64,000 bases of DNA from CAVZZG01 sp963779685 (GTDB lineage: Bacteria; Actinomycetota; Thermoleophilia; Gaiellales; F1-60-MAGs149): contig CAVZZG010000001.1 in NCBI GenBank assembly GCA_963779685.1, positions 1,240,001 to 1,304,000 on the forward strand, given 5' to 3'. The position numbers and the translations under genes are program-made. Below, piece by piece: positions 26,681 to 34,087 of this stretch. Each line of letters opens with the position of its first letter. Positions within the stretch are counted from its first letter, which is position 1. The notes below the pieces were generated by a model that made no database searches, was not told the DNA's origin, and saw only the letters and a program-made list of their open reading frames with translations.

Positions 26681-28068
26681 CGCGTCGCGTGGTCGACCGC
26701 GTCCAGGTTCGCCCGGTCCCTCGATCCGCTGCCGCAGAAGACGTGGTCGGCCCTCCGGTCCTGGGCCCGGATATCGTCGTTGCCGGCGCCGCCGTTGAGG
26801 ACGTCCGGCCCGGCTCCACCCGTCAGCTGATCGTTGCCGGCGTCGCCGCGAAGCTTGTCGGCCCCGGTGCCGCCCGCGAGGACGTCCCGGCCCGCACCAC
26901 CGTCGATGAGGTCGTCGCCGGCGCCGCCGTCGATACGATCGTTGCCGTCGGTCGTGCTGCCGCTCCCGGAACAGAAGGTCGCCGCACCGCCGAACAGCTC
27001 GTCGTGGCCGGCCTCGCCGGTGATGACGTCGCCGCCGCCCGCACCGGCGATGAGATCGTCGCCCTGCATGCCGCGGATCGTGTCGGCCGCCCCACCGCCG
27101 CAGATCGTGTCGTCACCGGCGCCGCCGTCAAGGACCCCGTCTGCGGCGATCGTGTCGTCGCCCTCGCCGGCATAGACGTGGTCGGTCCCGCCGGCGCCGG
27201 TGATCTGATCGATGCCGTCGCCGCCGCAGATGACGTCGTTGCCGGCGGTGCCCGTGACGACGTTGACGCCGGTGGGGTCGTAGCCCGGGTCGGCCGTCGC
27301 ATCGATCGTGCAGGCGGCGAGTAGGGTGAGCTTCACCTTCCAGTTCGCCGTGAGCCGGTCGGTGCGGCGCGTCCCGGGATCGACGAACGACGTGTCGGCG
27401 CGCAGCAGCAGGTGCACCGTGCCGGTGGCCGTGAGCGTGCCGGTCACGGAGGCGCCGAGGTGATCGACCGATCCCCCTGAACAGTCGCCGTCGTCCGCCG
27501 TGGTCGGACCCCATACCGCGAAGTGGGCGCCGCCGCTGCCGCCATCGTCCAGTTGGAGATCGACGTTCGCGCATGGCGCGATGCTGTGCCCGGTGGCGTT
27601 CAGGGTGGCATCGAGGCGGTACGGGATGGTGCCCGTGGCCGTGAAGGTCACGTCGACCGTGGCATCAGCGTGCGAGCTGACGACGGCCGTCGCGACGTCG
27701 CCCGGGCAGGCGGTCTTGGCGCACCTGGCTGCAGCGGCGAGGCTGCCCACCGAGGTGAGGGTGGTCTCGCCGTGGCTGGTGGCGATGGTGGTCGTGCCCG
27801 AACCGCTGCTGCTCGCCGAGCCGTAGCCGCCCGAGGCGCTGACGCCGAACGGGTTCGCCACGAGCCGGGTGCTGTGACGGATCTTCTCGGGCCTGGGATC
27901 GACCTTCGCCCCGAGCGTGATGTCGGAGCTGATGGTGGCGGGGTAGCCGCTGACGGCGGCGGTGTGCCTGCGCGCGACCTTGGCGGCCTCGGCACCGCCG
28001 GTTGCGCCGGCAGCGCCGGCCACGAGGATGATCGCGAGCGCGACGCGCGCGCGGGCGGTTCGGTGCAT
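26653..28068 (-). CDS. Secreted protein with RTX-type Ca2+-binding nonapeptide repeats
   Basis: 471 residues. The signal peptide is at about 1-28 (ALAIILVAGAAGATGGAEA). Residues 30-270 form a Thr/Ser/Gly-rich beta region of unknown type with several Cys. Residues ~275-450 hold about ten GGxGxDxux-type repeats (GGAGDDTICGG, GGAGDDLIDGG, GGAGNDDIRAQ) that fold as Ca2+-binding beta-rolls. A C-terminal Cys-containing cap follows. No catalytic domain is seen and no type I secretion genes are nearby; the signal peptide points to Sec export. Confidence 0.85.
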   Translation of the reverse strand: MHRTARARVALAIILVAGAAGATGGAEAAKVARRHTAAVSGYPATISSDITLGAKVDPRPEKIRHSTRLVANPFGVSASGGYGSASSSGSGTTTIATSHGETTLTSVGSLAAAARCAKTACPGDVATAVVSSHADATVDVTFTATGTIPYRLDATLNATGHSIAPCANVDLQLDDGGSGGAHFAVWGPTTADDGDCSGGSVDHLGASVTGTLTATGTVHLLLRADTSFVDPGTRRTDRLTANWKVKLTLLAACTIDATADPGYDPTGVNVVTGTAGNDVICGGDGIDQITGAGGTDHVYAGEGDDTIAADGVLDGGAGDDTICGGGAADTIRGMQGDDLIAGAGGGDVITGEAGHDELFGGAATFCSGSGSTTDGNDRIDGGAGDDLIDGGAGRDVLAGGTGADKLRGDAGNDQLTGGAGPDVLNGGAGNDDIRAQDRRADHVFCGSGSRDRANLDAVDHATRCEFTTVLR

Positions 28069-28188
28069 CGGTCGGGCCTCCGGTAGCGGTGGGACTCGCC
28101 CTTCCTGGGCGTCCGCCGGTGGCCAGTTTCTCGCATTCGCCCGGGCGGGGTCAAGAGCGCCGCGCTGTCATGACGACGATGTCAGGAC

Positions 28189-28220
28189 GAGAACGGGCCG
28201 GGGTGAGCCGGCCCGTTCTC
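28189..28220 (-). terminator. Hairpin after the small HTH gene
   Basis: A perfect 13-bp stem (GAGAACGGGCCGG / CCGGCCCGTTCTC) with a six-base loop sits about 20 bases after the stop of the 57-codon minus-strand gene. There is no strong T-run, so it may act as a Rho-aided terminator or 3' stabiliser. Confidence 0.55.
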
Positions 28221-28240
28221 ATGCGAGAGGTGGCGATCCG

Positions 28241-28414
28241 TCACCCGGTCGCGACAAGCTCCTTCTCGTGCTCGTCGCGCGCGGCGGAGAAGAGGAACTT
28301 GTCGACCTTGCCGTGATAGATCGGGATGTGCTCCTCGATGCAGAGCTTGATCACGGTCGAGCGATCCAGTCCGAACTCCTTCGCCAGCTCGTCCGGGGTG
28401 AGGTGATTCGCCAT
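28241..28414 (-). CDS. Small helix-turn-helix protein, 57 residues
   Basis: The frame reads MANHLTPDELAKEFGLDRST, then VIKLCIEEHIPIYHGKVDKF and a charged tail. LTPDELAKEFGLDRSTVIKLCIEEHIP looks like a MerR/excisionase-type HTH, so DNA binding is likely, but I do not recognise the family. An excellent AGGAGG site lies seven bases before the ATG. Upstream are a clear terminator, a possible leader ORF and a strong promoter, implying regulated read-through into this gene. A 13-bp hairpin follows. Confidence 0.75.
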   Translation of the reverse strand: MANHLTPDELAKEFGLDRSTVIKLCIEEHIPIYHGKVDKFLFSAARDEHEKELVATG

Positions 28415-28454
28415 CTATCGCCCTCCTGTCTCGATCCGGGTGTCCCCCGGAAAC

Positions 28455-28486
28455 AAAAAACCCACCGTGCGCTGGGCGCCGGTGGG
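28455..28486 (-). terminator. Intrinsic terminator ahead of the small HTH gene (attenuator)
   Basis: On the minus strand a CCCACCG/CGGTGGG stem extended by an inner GCGC/GCGC stem is followed directly by six T. It lies between the promoter and the HTH start codon, so most transcripts should stop here unless the hairpin is prevented. GGGTTGG about 35 bases upstream can pair with CCAGCCC overlapping the base of the stem, a possible antiterminator. Confidence 0.75.
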
Positions 28487-28528
28487 CTGGAAGATCCGCC
28501 TGGGGAGGAGGGCCGTGACGTCCAACCC

Positions 28529-28555
28529 TCAGTCCCTGTTCCCCTGCCGATCCAT
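28529..28555 (-). CDS. Possible 8-codon leader peptide ORF
   Basis: ATG lies six bases after the -10 hexamer, so it would be at or near the transcript 5' end and read without a leader. It encodes MDRQGNRD then TGA, with Arg codons CGG and AGG. Ribosome position here could decide which downstream hairpin forms. Too short to judge by coding statistics; the call rests on position. Confidence 0.3.
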   Translation of the reverse strand: MDRQGNRD

Positions 28556-28561
28556 GCTCGA

Positions 28562-28590
28562 ACCGTAGCACCGCCGTCGGCCGGTGGCAA
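28562..28590 (-). promoter_or_regulatory. Promoter for the leader RNA and small HTH gene
   Basis: TTGCCA (28590-28585), a 17-base spacer and TACGGT (28567-28562) on the minus strand form a good housekeeping-type promoter. It slightly overlaps the site where the nif3-like gene begins to end, so the HTH unit has its own start. Confidence 0.65.
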
Positions 28591-28592
28591 CG

Positions 28593-29351
28593 CTACACGG
28601 GGTTGCTCACCGGCAGGTACTCGACGGCCACTCCGAACACCTCGCTCAACCGCTGCGCGACCGCCCGAACGCCCACGGTCTCGGTGGCGTGATGCCCGGC
28701 GCAGATCGTCGTGACCCCGAGCTCCGCGGCCAGGTACGGCGAGTCCTCGGCGGGCTCGCCGGTGACGAAGCAGTCCAGTCCGAGGGCCGCTGCGGCGCGC
28801 ACATCGCGTGCCGCCCCGCCCGAGACGACGCCCAGGGTGGTGACGGGCGACGGCCCGCCGGGGAAGACGAGCGGCCGCGACTCCAGCGCGGCACCGAGGC
28901 GTTCGGCGAGCTGGAGTGGATCCTCGGGCCGGGCCAGCCGCCCGCGAATCCCGAGATACCGCCCCCGGTGCTCGGCGAAGGGCTCCTGCTCGACGAGGCC
29001 GACCAGCTCTGCGAGGCGCGCGTTGTTGCCGAGCACCGCGTGGCCGTCCAGCGGCAGGTGGTAGGCGAGGAGGGTGATGTCGTGCCGGAACAACGTCTCC
29101 AGCCGCCGGCGCTCGAGATGGCCGATGACCGGGCTCGCCCCGTCCCAGAACAGGCCGTGATGCACGATCAGCATCTGCGCGCCGGCAGCGGCAGCGCGCG
29201 CGAACACGTCGAGCGAGGCCGAGACGGCGACGCAGACCTTCTCGACCGCGTCCGCGCCGATGACCTGGAGGCCGATCGGCCCGTAGTCGCGGTACAGGTG
29301 CACCTCGAGCTCGCCGTCGAGGTACGAGATGATCGCGTCGCGGCTGGCCAC
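28593..29351 (-). CDS. Nif3-like dinuclear metal centre protein
   Basis: 252 residues of the NIF3/YbgI/YqfO family, hexameric toroids binding two metals per subunit. Metal-ligand motifs are IVHHGLFW near residue 63, YHLPLD near 97 and, near the C-terminus, GHHATE. The central YqfO-type insert is missing. Proposed roles include GTP cyclohydrolase-like activity or tRNA/metal chaperoning; the true function is unsettled. Downstream of the RNase J gene on the same strand, nine bases apart. Confidence 0.92.
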   Translation of the reverse strand: MASRDAIISYLDGELEVHLYRDYGPIGLQVIGADAVEKVCVAVSASLDVFARAAAAGAQMLIVHHGLFWDGASPVIGHLERRRLETLFRHDITLLAYHLPLDGHAVLGNNARLAELVGLVEQEPFAEHRGRYLGIRGRLARPEDPLQLAERLGAALESRPLVFPGGPSPVTTLGVVSGGAARDVRAAAALGLDCFVTGEPAEDSPYLAAELGVTTICAGHHATETVGVRAVAQRLSEVFGVAVEYLPVSNPV

Positions 29352-29360
29352 CGGTGGAAT

Positions 29361-30713
29361 CTACCCCAGCACGCGGCCGTCGCCGTCGGCCTCGACGATC
29401 GCGACGGCGACGTGCTCGGCGATCTCGGCGTGGCCCGGGGTGAGTGCGATGACGTCCCCGTTGGCCGCGATCAGGACGCGTTCCGGCGCGAGTCCGCACC
29501 GGTCGATGGCGATCCGCGCCTGCGCCTCCTGCATGGCGGGCTCGCCGTGCACGGGCACCACGAACTGCGGCCGCACGAGCTCGATCATCTCGGCGATCTC
29601 GTCGGCGCTGGCGTGGCCCGAAACGTGGATGGGCGCGTCCTCGTGCGTGATGATGGTGCAGCCGAGGCCCCGGAGGGCCACTATCAGCGCGCCGACGTCC
29701 TCCTCGTTGCCCGGCACCGGGCGCGACGCGAAGATGACGGTGTCGGACCGGCCGAGATCGAGGTGCGGATGATCGCCCCGCGACGCCCGCGCCAGCACCG
29801 CGTTGTGCTCCGCCTGCGAGCCCGTGCACACGACCAGCGACCGGCGCGGCGTCACGGTGTCGAGATCGCGTGGCGGCAGCGTGTCGAGGCGAGGCGGGGC
29901 GAGCTCGCCGAGGCGCTCCGCGATCTCGGTGTTGCGGCGCATCGAGCGGCCCAGGAAGGTGACCCGGCGACCGGCGGCGTCCGCCGCCCGGACGGCGTGG
30001 TCGACGCGGTCGATGTGCGAGGCGAAGCTCGTCACGACGACCCTGCCGGGCGCTGCCGCGACGAGGTCGTTGAGAGGGTCGAAGGTCGAGTCCTCGCAGC
30101 CGGTGACACCGGGTCGCTCGGCGTTGGTGGAGTCGCCGAACATGGCGAGGACGCCGGCGCGGCCCAGCGCCTGGAGCCGCTTGCGATCGGCCCGGCGGGT
30201 CTCGCGCCACTGGGTGGTGTCGAGCTTGTAGTCGCCGGTCATGACGATCACGCCCGCGGGCGTCGTGATGGCGAGCGCGCAGGCGTCCGGGATCGAGTGG
30301 GCGACCCTCACGAACTCGACGGAGAAGGCGCCGGTGGTCACCGCCGTTCCGGGGCGGGCCGTCACGATGGGCGGGTGCGGTGAGGTCTCGGCGAGCTTGG
30401 CCCGCGCCAGCTCGGCCGTGAACGGCAGGCCGATGATCCGTCCGATCGGCACGCCCGAGCGGATCAGGTGGCCGAGCGCGGCGATGTGATCGTCGTGGCC
30501 GTGCGTCAGGAAGACCGCGGCGATCGGCTGGCCGGTGAACGGGCGGACGTCCGGAAGCAGTTGCTCGACGCCCTCCTCGTGATCGCGGCCGCCCTCCGGG
30601 AACCCGATGCCGCAGTCGACGACGATCTGCTCGTCGCCCCACGCGAGCACCGTCATGTTCCGGCCCACCTCGCCGAGTCCGCCGACCGGGATCACGCGAA
30701 GTGCTGCCGTCAC
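29361..30713 (-). CDS. rnj: Ribonuclease J, short form
   Basis: 450 residues from the GTG giving MTAALRVIPVGGLGEVGRNM. The metallo-beta-lactamase motif HGHDDHI, the beta-CASP domain (SFASHIDRVDHAVRAAD, GRSMRRNTEIA) and the later HVSGHASADEI and PVHGEP motifs are present. RNase J acts as 5'-3' exonuclease and endonuclease in mRNA decay. Typical proteins are about 550 residues; this one stops soon after the catalytic core, so the C-terminal domain is lacking. A GTG at 30722 is an alternative start. Confidence 0.93.
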   Translation of the reverse strand: MTAALRVIPVGGLGEVGRNMTVLAWGDEQIVVDCGIGFPEGGRDHEEGVEQLLPDVRPFTGQPIAAVFLTHGHDDHIAALGHLIRSGVPIGRIIGLPFTAELARAKLAETSPHPPIVTARPGTAVTTGAFSVEFVRVAHSIPDACALAITTPAGVIVMTGDYKLDTTQWRETRRADRKRLQALGRAGVLAMFGDSTNAERPGVTGCEDSTFDPLNDLVAAAPGRVVVTSFASHIDRVDHAVRAADAAGRRVTFLGRSMRRNTEIAERLGELAPPRLDTLPPRDLDTVTPRRSLVVCTGSQAEHNAVLARASRGDHPHLDLGRSDTVIFASRPVPGNEEDVGALIVALRGLGCTIITHEDAPIHVSGHASADEIAEMIELVRPQFVVPVHGEPAMQEAQARIAIDRCGLAPERVLIAANGDVIALTPGHAEIAEHVAVAIVEADGDGRVLG

Positions 30714-30788
30714 CGACCGCACGGTACTACGCCGGGTCGGGGGCGGTGCCGCCGGTGGTCGCGGCGTGCTGTGCGATACTGGCGCGAC

Positions 30789-30862
30789 CGGGGTGTGGCG
30801 CAGCCTGGTAGCGCGCTCCGTTCGGGTCGGAGAGGTCCCCAGTTCGAATCTGGGCACCCCGA
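30789..30862 (+). tRNA. tRNA-Pro (anticodon CGG)
   Basis: A 74-base cloverleaf. The acceptor stem CGGGGTG pairs with CACCCCG, the D arm contains GGCGCAGCCTGGTAGCGC, and the anticodon stem CTCCG/CGGAG encloses TTCGGGT, giving anticodon CGG. The T arm has GTTCGAATC. The 3' CCA is not encoded. An extended -10 (TGCGATACT) lies just upstream. Confidence 0.96.
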
Positions 30863-30928
30863 CTCCGGTCACCGCCCTGCCGCGACGCCGCTGCGTTGCG
30901 GCGGGGCGGTCTCGTTCACGATGCGGCC

Positions 30929-31687
30929 GTGCCGTTCGACCAGCGCTACGTCCTGCTCTGCGCGGTGCAGGCCGCCGTCGTGCTCCTGCCGCGGCCGTCG
31001 CGCGCGCTGCTGCGATCGAGGTGGCTGGGGCTGCTGCCGCTGGCGGCGATCGCGGGCGGCGTCCTCCTGATCGGCGCGTCGCCGGCGTTCGCGCAGCGCG
31101 CGACCGATCTCGCGGCCATCGCCACGCCCATCCTGGCGCTGGGCGGCCTCGCCGCCTTCCGGGTCCGCTGGCTGGCGCTGCTCGCGCCGGTGGCCTACGC
31201 CGTTGCCTGGCGGGGATCGGCCCGGCCCGCCGACCTCGCGACCGATCTGCTGATCGCCGGCGCCTGCGCGACGCTGGCGTGGCTGACGGGGATGGTCGCG
31301 CCGCGGGGCGCGCTCGCGGTCGGCATCGTCGTCGCCACGGTGGTCGACGTGTACCAGGTGATCGTCACCGAGCAGGTGCAGCCCGTGGCGGAGGCGCTCC
31401 ACGGCGCCGTGCCCATCGAGCACCTGCCGCGGCTCCAGGAGGCCATCTGGGACGGCGCCACGATGGGCTGGGGCGACATGTACCTGGCGGCGCTGCTCGG
31501 TACCGTCCTGGCCCGCTCGGTGCGCGGGATCCGCGTCGAGGCCGCCCTGGTCGTGTTCGTGTCGGGAGTGCTGCTGGGCTTTGCGTTCGCCGTCCTCGAT
31601 ACGCTTCCGGCAACCGTGCCGGTGTCTGCCGCGCTCGGCTGGGCGCTCGTCCGCGAGGCGCGGCGCCGAACCACCGAGGAGACCTGA
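30929..31687 (+). CDS. Presenilin-like (A22-type) GxGD membrane protein
   Basis: 252 residues with about eight hydrophobic segments. Three features fit the intramembrane aspartyl protease plan: an Asp at 140 in TVVDVYQVIVTEQVQPVAEA (compare YDxxxVYxTxHMxxLAE of archaeal presenilin homologues), G180-W-G-D183 (GxGD) at a second membrane segment, and LPATVP at 226-231 where the PAL motif is expected. The spacings are right. The final T of PAT replaces the L of PAL, so it may be divergent or inactive. Start GTG 30929 chosen because it precedes the first membrane helix. Confidence 0.55.
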   Translation: MPFDQRYVLLCAVQAAVVLLPRPSRALLRSRWLGLLPLAAIAGGVLLIGASPAFAQRATDLAAIATPILALGGLAAFRVRWLALLAPVAYAVAWRGSARPADLATDLLIAGACATLAWLTGMVAPRGALAVGIVVATVVDVYQVIVTEQVQPVAEALHGAVPIEHLPRLQEAIWDGATMGWGDMYLAALLGTVLARSVRGIRVEAALVVFVSGVLLGFAFAVLDTLPATVPVSAALGWALVREARRRTTEET

Positions 31688-31689
31688 CC

Positions 31690-33156
31690 ATGGCTACCAC
31701 CGTTTCCCGCGACGAACAGCTGCTGATCGGCGGCGAGTGGCGCGAGGCCACCGGCGGCGATCGCTTCGACGTCACCAGCCCGGCAACCGGCGAGATCGTC
31801 GGCTCCGTCCCCAACGGCGCCGCCGAGGACGTGCGTGCCGCCGTCGATGCCGCCGACGCGGCGCTCGTTCCGTGGCGCACCACCACCGCGCTCCAGCGCG
31901 CCCGCCTGCTGCGCCGCTCGGCCGAGGTGATCCGCGAGCGCGTCGACGAGATCGGCACCATCATGACGCTCGAGCAGGGCAAGCCGCTCGCCGAGGCGAA
32001 GGGCGAGGTCGAGTACGCCGCGAGCTTCATGGAGTGGTTCGCCGGCGAGGCCGAGCGAACCTACGGCCAGATCGTGCCGCCGATGAACGCCGCCAACCGG
32101 ATCCTCGTGCTGCGTCAGGGCATCGGCGTCGCGGCGGCCATCACGCCGTGGAACTTCCCGGCGGCGATGATGACGCGGAAGCTCGGCCCCGCCATGGCGG
32201 CCGGTTGCACCAGCGTCGTCAAGCCCGCCTCCGCGACGCCGCTCACCGCGGCGGCGATCCTGCGGGCGATCGAGGACGCCGGCGTGCCCAAGGGCGTCGT
32301 CAACCTCGTCACGACGCGCTCCGCGGGCATGTTCTCGCACGAGCTGTTCGGCGACCCCCGCGTGCGCAAGGTGTCGTTCACCGGGTCGACCGAGGTCGGC
32401 AAGGAGCTGATCCGCCGCTCGGCCGATCAGGTCAAGAAGCTCTCGCTCGAGCTCGGCGGCCATGCGCCGTACGTGATCTTCGACGATGCCGACCTCGACG
32501 AGGCCGTCGAGCAGCTGATCGCGTCGAAGTTCCGCAATGCCGGCCAGACCTGCGTCTGCGCGAACCGGGCCTACGTGCAGCGCCGGGTGTACGACCAGGT
32601 CGTGGACCGGCTCGGCGCACGGGTGTCGGAGATGGTGGTCGGCAACGGGATGAAGGCCGGCGTCACCGTCGGACCGCTGATCGACGATCGCGCCGTCGAC
32701 AAGGCCGAGGAGCACGTCCAGGACGCCGTGGCGCGGGGCGCCCGGCTCGTGACCGGCGGCACGCGGCTGACCGGGTCGGAGTACGACGGCGGCTCCTACT
32801 TCGCGCCGACGGTCCTCGACGGTGTCACGCCCGACATGCTGATCTACCGCGAGGAGACGTTCGGGCCGGTCGCGGGGCTGACCCCGTTCGACACCGAGGA
32901 CGAGGCGATCGCGATGGCCAACGACACCGTCTACGGTCTCGCCGCCTACTTCCACACGCGCGACTACGCTCGCCTGCTGCGCGTCGCCGAAAAGCTCGAC
33001 TACGGCATCGTCGGCGCGAACACCGGCATCATCAGCGCCGCCAACGCGCCGTTCGGCGGCGTCAAGGAGTCGGGCTACGGCCGCGAGGGCGGTGCCTTCG
33101 GCATCGACGAGTACCTCGCGGTCAAGTACGTCTGCGTCGGCGGCGTCGGGATCTGA
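31690..33156 (+). CDS. gabD: Succinate-semialdehyde dehydrogenase [NAD(P)+]
   Basis: 488-residue aldehyde dehydrogenase. The substrate-binding TPWNFPAAMMTRKLGPAMAAG, the SFTGSTEVGKEL coenzyme loop, catalytic Glu in LELGGHAP and catalytic Cys in NAGQTCVCANR are all typical of GabD-type enzymes. It oxidises succinate semialdehyde to succinate (GABA shunt), though related aldehydes are possible. A quinone-oxidoreductase-like gene follows at once. Confidence 0.92.
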   Translation: MATTVSRDEQLLIGGEWREATGGDRFDVTSPATGEIVGSVPNGAAEDVRAAVDAADAALVPWRTTTALQRARLLRRSAEVIRERVDEIGTIMTLEQGKPLAEAKGEVEYAASFMEWFAGEAERTYGQIVPPMNAANRILVLRQGIGVAAAITPWNFPAAMMTRKLGPAMAAGCTSVVKPASATPLTAAAILRAIEDAGVPKGVVNLVTTRSAGMFSHELFGDPRVRKVSFTGSTEVGKELIRRSADQVKKLSLELGGHAPYVIFDDADLDEAVEQLIASKFRNAGQTCVCANRAYVQRRVYDQVVDRLGARVSEMVVGNGMKAGVTVGPLIDDRAVDKAEEHVQDAVARGARLVTGGTRLTGSEYDGGSYFAPTVLDGVTPDMLIYREETFGPVAGLTPFDTEDEAIAMANDTVYGLAAYFHTRDYARLLRVAEKLDYGIVGANTGIISAANAPFGGVKESGYGREGGAFGIDEYLAVKYVCVGGVGI

Positions 33157-33158
33157 TC

Positions 33159-34079
33159 GTGAAAGCCATGCAGGTGCTCGTCTACGGCGAGCCGATGGTG
33201 GCGAGCGAGGTGCCCGTGCCGGTCGCCGGGCCGGGGGAGACGCTCGTCTCCGTCGGCCGGGCGGCCGTCAACCCGCTCGACATCTGGACGTCGCGCGGCT
33301 CGGTCGGCGGTGGCGTGCCTCGCACGCTCGGGGTCGAGGGCGCCGGAACGACCGCCGACGGCCGGCGGGTGTTCTTCCGCGGCTCGGGCCTGGGCATATC
33401 GCGCGACGGCACCTACGCCGAGCAGGTCGTCGTGCCGGACGAGGCGCTGACGCCGATCCCGGACGGCGTCTCGGATGCTGCCGCGGCGGGCATCGGCGTC
33501 GCGGGCGTGACCGCGCTGGACGTCCTGGATCTCGCCGGCGTCGGTGCCGGCTCGCGGGTGCTGGTGCTGGGCGCCTCGGGCGGCGTCGGCTCGGTCGCCT
33601 GCCAGCTCGCCCGCGCCCGCGGCGCGCGCGTCATCGCGCAGACCAGCAGCGCCGCGCGGGCGGCAGGCCTGGCCGCGGAAGCCGACCAGGTGGCGGTTGC
33701 CGACGCCGACGGCCTCGAGGCGGCGGTCGGCGACAAGGTCGACGCCGTGCTCGACCCGCTCGGCGGAGCCTTCACGGGCGCGGCGGTGCGGCTGCTGGCG
33801 CCCGGCGGGTGCATCGTGGTGTTCGGTGCCAGCGCCGGCCCGGAGTTCACCATCGTCTCGACCCAGCTCTACCGCAACCGCGGCCGCCTGCTCGGCTACG
33901 GCGGCATCGGCGAGTCGGCCGCCGACCTGGCCCGCAAGGCGGGCATCCTGCTGGGCGAGGTCGCCGCCGGCCGGCTGCGGCCGGTGATCGCCGCCGAGCT
34001 GCCGCTCGCGGACGCGAACGAGGCGCACCGGCGCCTGCTGACCCGGGAGGCCGGCGGCAAGCTCCTGCTCGTGCCCTGA
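33159..34079 (+). CDS. Zinc-free MDR oxidoreductase (quinone oxidoreductase-like)
   Basis: 306 residues of the medium-chain dehydrogenase family. Residues 1-110 are GroES-like (VGRAAVNPLDIW, LGVEGAG); the Rossmann motif VLVLGASGGVGSVACQLA gives NADP(H) binding. The structural-zinc Cys cluster is absent, as in quinone/enoyl reductases. Starts two bases after gabD with GTG, or ATG at 33168. Substrate not predictable. Confidence 0.88.
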   Translation: MKAMQVLVYGEPMVASEVPVPVAGPGETLVSVGRAAVNPLDIWTSRGSVGGGVPRTLGVEGAGTTADGRRVFFRGSGLGISRDGTYAEQVVVPDEALTPIPDGVSDAAAAGIGVAGVTALDVLDLAGVGAGSRVLVLGASGGVGSVACQLARARGARVIAQTSSAARAAGLAAEADQVAVADADGLEAAVGDKVDAVLDPLGGAFTGAAVRLLAPGGCIVVFGASAGPEFTIVSTQLYRNRGRLLGYGGIGESAADLARKAGILLGEVAAGRLRPVIAAELPLADANEAHRRLLTREAGGKLLLVP

Positions 34080-34087
34080 TCGGCTTC

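Larger units (their letters stand above)
28455..28556 (-). ncRNA. Candidate leader/attenuator RNA
   Basis: About 100 bases are transcribed from the predicted start near 28556 to the terminator at 28455. Alternative pairings are visible: the terminator stem itself, a GAGGG...CCCTC hairpin in the middle, and GGGTTGG with CCAGCCC as antiterminator. It matches no riboswitch I know. It may act only in cis on the small HTH gene or also accumulate as a short RNA. Confidence 0.45.

Noticed and set aside
28450..28560. Small SRP RNA or 6S RNA in the leader upstream of the HTH gene
   Set aside because: The conserved SRP tetraloop/asymmetric-loop sequence and the large 6S bubble are absent.
28351..30642. 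763-codon minus-strand frame overlapping RNase J and Nif3 genes
   Set aside because: The catalytic motifs of both enzymes lie in other frames of the same strand; this frame is Arg/Pro-rich and featureless.
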